A stretch of DNA of 8,394 nt from Oceanospirillales bacterium (lineage in GTDB: Bacteria > Pseudomonadota > Gammaproteobacteria > Xanthomonadales > SZUA-36): positions 1 through 8,394 of the forward strand of contig QIKG01000300.1 of the NCBI GenBank assembly GCA_003232965.1, given 5' to 3'. Below the pieces are notes generated by a model. That model was not told the DNA's origin. It made no database searches and saw only the letters and a program-made list of their open reading frames with translations. Each line of letters begins with the position of its first letter. Position 1 is the first letter of the stretch. The position numbers and the translations under genes are program-made. Shown piece after piece: positions 6,474-8,394 of this stretch.

Positions 6474-6684
6474 AATAACAGTTAGTGGTCTGTAGCGAAA
6501 GTGTTACCGTCCTGTTACATTTTGCTTATCAGGCTTGTGACGCTCAATTCCCCCTATATACTCTTGCTGAATGCAGTGAATCAGAATTTCGCTGAAGCAT
6601 ATCCCACCGCTTGGGGCGAAATAAATATACTTAATCTAACCGATACCCCGCTGCTTACGGTGGGGTTCTTCATTCCGATGGGGT

Positions 6685-6689
6685 AGGAG
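6685..6689 (+). promoter_or_regulatory. Ribosome binding site of the LVIVD lipoprotein gene
   Basis: AGGAG lies 8 nt before ATG 6698, which is the start that gives a lipoprotein signal peptide. The rest of the 224-bp spacer (6474-6697) shows no convincing gene or terminator. Confidence 0.65.
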
Positions 6690-6697
6690 TAAAGATA

Positions 6698-7891
6698 ATG
6701 CAAAAGCTTACTAATCGGGTGCTGATTGTAGTCGTAACATCATTATTTACCGCTTGCGGCGGTGGGGGCGGTTCAACAGGTAATGAATCATCAACAGCAG
6801 CAACTCAAAGTCAGGCAACCAGTTCTGCCGTCACAATCCAGGCGGCAGATTTGTCGCTGGATACTACGGATTTTACAGTAGTTAATTCTCTTTCTGTCAC
6901 ACAATTAGAGTCTGTCCGTACAAATGACATCGCGGCAAATGATTCACTTATCGTAACGATGGAGGAAGATCTGCGCGGCGCACAAAATTTGAATAGCGGC
7001 CTGTTTTTTCGTCTGAGGATCATCGATGCGACCAACTTCAATGAAGTTGGTTCTCTTGACAAAATACTCTCCGTCGTGCGTATGAACTTTGGTGATGATG
7101 GGGATTTGTATATTGATACTACTGGACAGGGCTTAGTGAGAGTTGATGTCAATGATCCAGGAAGTCCGCGCATAGTTGATCAGGTTCAGACGTCATGGGG
7201 CAGCTTAGAAAGTTTGGTTCAAGGAAACGTGCTCTATCAGGCATCTTATAATCATGGGCTATTCGCCTTTGATATAGCAGACCGAAATAAACCTCGGTTG
7301 CTGGATGAAATGAATTTTGACGATACATCACAAATCCGGGATATCAATAGAGAAAGGCAAGATCGTGGGTTAGGTTTTGATATTAAAACACAAGCTCGCG
7401 CATTGGATGTTATTGGTAGTACATTGTTTGTTGCAACACGCGACGGTGGCTTGTTTCTGGTCGATGTCTCAAATCCTTCACAGCTTACTGTGTCTGGTCA
7501 TTATCTGGTTCAAAGCATATGGGATGTTGCTGTGAGTAGCGACGTGGCCTATGTCACTGTAGGTGATGGCTTGGAAATTCTGGATGTGAAAGATACGACG
7601 CAACCCAAACGGCTCGCCCTTGTTGGGCTGCCAGGCAACTCCAGCAGGGTCACTATAAATCAGAACATTGCTGTCGTAGCGCTTGATTTTGATTTTGAAG
7701 AAATCTTTATTACTCAAAATGGGCAGCAGGTCAGAAAAAAAGGTGGGATTATGTATCACGATTTGACAACACCTCTAACAGCAGCAAACTTTAAGTTGAT
7801 TTATTTTGATGATGCGGTAGAAGAGGCAATTTATAAAGATGGTGCAATATTTGTCGTAACCAAGCCTGCGATTTATAAGCTGTCGAATTAA
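6698..7891 (+). CDS. Exported lipoprotein with LVIVD-type beta-propeller repeats
   Basis: This 397-residue protein begins with a type II signal peptide: MQKLTNR, a hydrophobic core, then the lipobox-like LFTAC with Cys20. Residues CGGGGGSTGNE follow, a flexible linker typical of lipoproteins. Gly at +2 rather than Asp suggests outer-membrane placement. From about residue 105 on there are repeated blade-like units: RLRIIDATNFNEVGSL, GLVRVDVNDPGSPRIV, GLFAFDIADRNKPRLL, GLFLVDVSNPSQLTVSG and GLEILDVKDTTQPKRLA. These fit the LVIVD repeat family, presumed to form a beta-propeller used for binding. No catalytic motif is visible. The gene lies 224 bp downstream of the protease gene on the same strand. 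Shared transcription or a joint surface role is possible but not shown. The reading frame is intact and has its own good ribosome binding site. Confidence 0.82.
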   Translation: MQKLTNRVLIVVVTSLFTACGGGGGSTGNESSTAATQSQATSSAVTIQAADLSLDTTDFTVVNSLSVTQLESVRTNDIAANDSLIVTMEEDLRGAQNLNSGLFFRLRIIDATNFNEVGSLDKILSVVRMNFGDDGDLYIDTTGQGLVRVDVNDPGSPRIVDQVQTSWGSLESLVQGNVLYQASYNHGLFAFDIADRNKPRLLDEMNFDDTSQIRDINRERQDRGLGFDIKTQARALDVIGSTLFVATRDGGLFLVDVSNPSQLTVSGHYLVQSIWDVAVSSDVAYVTVGDGLEILDVKDTTQPKRLALVGLPGNSSRVTINQNIAVVALDFDFEEIFITQNGQQVRKKGGIMYHDLTTPLTAANFKLIYFDDAVEEAIYKDGAIFVVTKPAIYKLSN

Positions 7892-7903
7892 AGTTTCGGA
7901 TAA

Positions 7904-7963
7904 AGCGAGCGCGGCAATCTCTCACAGTCTGGTTTCATGCCAGGAAAATTGACGCGCTACGCT
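7904..7963. terminator. Spaced inverted repeat between convergent genes, possible weak terminator
   Basis: AGCGAGCGCG (7904-7913) is inverted, with a one-base bulge, as CGCGCTACGCT (7953-7963). A small CTGG/CCAG hairpin sits in between. It lies in the 96-bp gap between two convergent genes. On the minus strand the structure is followed only by a short TTTATCC, so terminator function is uncertain. Confidence 0.22.
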
Positions 7964-7987
7964 TGCGATGATGAAGGGGTAGCGGGG

Positions 7988-8394
7988 TTATTTATCTCCC
8001 ACAGCACCTGGCTTGTCAGTACCGGATGGAGTAGCCGATGGCTTTGGTGTTGGCGCCGTTTTAGCCTGTGGTGCTGGTGCTGGTGCTGGTTTCGGCGTTT
8101 CAACCGGTGGTGCTGAAGCCGCAGGCTTCGATACCTGAGCCGGGGTTGTAGCTGCCGGCTTAGGTGTTTCAGACGGGGCTTTGACAGCCGGGGCTGCAGT
8201 CACAGGTTTTGGCGTAGTGTCGGTGGATCCCCGGGTCTGACGATTTTCCGGTTTTGCCTCTTTGCCCGATGCTGCGGACGGCGCTTCATTGCCTGACGGT
8301 GCAGCAGCAGGTTTGTTTGCTGCGGGTTCTGCCGGTATAGGTGCAGCCGGTTTTGAGGTGGCAGGCGGGCTGTTGCTGTTTTCTCCGTTTGACG
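7988..8394 (-). CDS. Ala/Pro/Lys-rich low-complexity protein, C-terminal part (5' end outside window)
   Basis: The minus-strand frame is open from the window edge (first full codon at 8392) to TAA at 7988-7990, giving 134 residues. The whole stretch is made of Ala, Pro, Lys, Thr and Ser, for example PKPAPAPAPQAKTAPTPKPS, and ends PGAVGDK. No folded domain, signal peptide or membrane segment is visible in this part. Such tails occur as periplasm-spanning or disordered extensions on many unrelated proteins (TonB-like, FimV-like, RNase E-like, SPOR-domain proteins). The identity must come from the missing N-terminal part. A GTG at 8203 could mimic a start, but the frame and composition continue unchanged upstream, so the gene is treated as partial. 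It is convergent with the lipoprotein gene. Confidence 0.65.
   Translation of the reverse strand, partial: SNGENSNSPPATSKPAAPIPAEPAANKPAAAPSGNEAPSAASGKEAKPENRQTRGSTDTTPKPVTAAPAVKAPSETPKPAATTPAQVSKPAASAPPVETPKPAPAPAPQAKTAPTPKPSATPSGTDKPGAVGDK

Noticed and set aside
6641..6669. A possible CCCC/GGGG terminator hairpin before the lipoprotein gene.
   Set aside because: The stem is only about 5 bp with a large loop, and it is followed by a mixed sequence rather than a T-tract.
6501..6686. A 61-codon plus-strand frame starting with GTG between the protease and lipoprotein genes.
   Set aside because: No ribosome binding site, no recognisable motif and no good start codon. The real lipoprotein gene with a strong site begins 12 bp later.
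8225..8236. GGATCCCCGGGT, which resembles part of a cloning-vector polylinker.
   Set aside because: The minus-strand Ala/Pro/Lys-rich frame passes through it without a break and no further vector sequence adjoins it, so chance is the simpler explanation.

Overview
The window looks like chromosomal DNA from a Gram-negative bacterium, most likely a proteobacterium and probably a gammaproteobacterium. The evidence is an exosortase H, an IPTLxxWG C-terminal sorting signal and an ACGGGGG-type outer-membrane lipoprotein. I cannot name the genus from the sequence.

Layout. Positions 1-167 hold the 3' end of a low-molecular-weight protein tyrosine phosphatase gene. Convergent to it, on the minus strand, lies a two-gene exosortase unit. 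It comprises xrtH (772-1311, catalytic Cys83/Arg124/His143) and an overlapping gene for a multi-spanning membrane partner (188-832). Transcribed away from xrtH across a 241-bp spacer with a strong hairpin is a secreted subtilisin-like (S8) protease gene. An insertion sequence has cut this gene in two: 1553-2849 is the 5' part and 5056-6473 the 3' part. The 3' part carries two repeated beta-sandwich domains, a DUF11/CARDB-like domain and an IPTLPQWG C-terminal signal. Removing the insertion and one copy of its target duplication restores a single open frame of 904 codons. The restored junction reads through the usual end of an S8 domain. The ancestral gene was therefore very probably a protease processed by the XrtH encoded next to it.

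The insertion sequence (about 2850-5045) has 20-bp imperfect terminal inverted repeats and a 10-bp direct repeat (GTACTTGAAC) on both sides. It carries a DDE transposase (minus strand), a divergent DUF6788-like small gene and a frameshifted SEC-C zinc-motif gene. A perfect 30-bp palindrome lies between the two divergent genes. It contains the -10 regions of both directions and overlaps the start codon of the small gene, which suggests a leaderless transcript.

Downstream of the protease is a secreted lipoprotein with LVIVD-type beta-propeller repeats (6698-7891). The window closes with the 3' end of a minus-strand gene for an Ala/Pro/Lys-rich low-complexity protein (7988-8394).

Functionally, the core is a dedicated sorting enzyme, its membrane partner and a surface protease substrate, now uncoupled by transposition. 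What remains translatable at the 5' side is a protease with an intact catalytic triad but no sorting tail.
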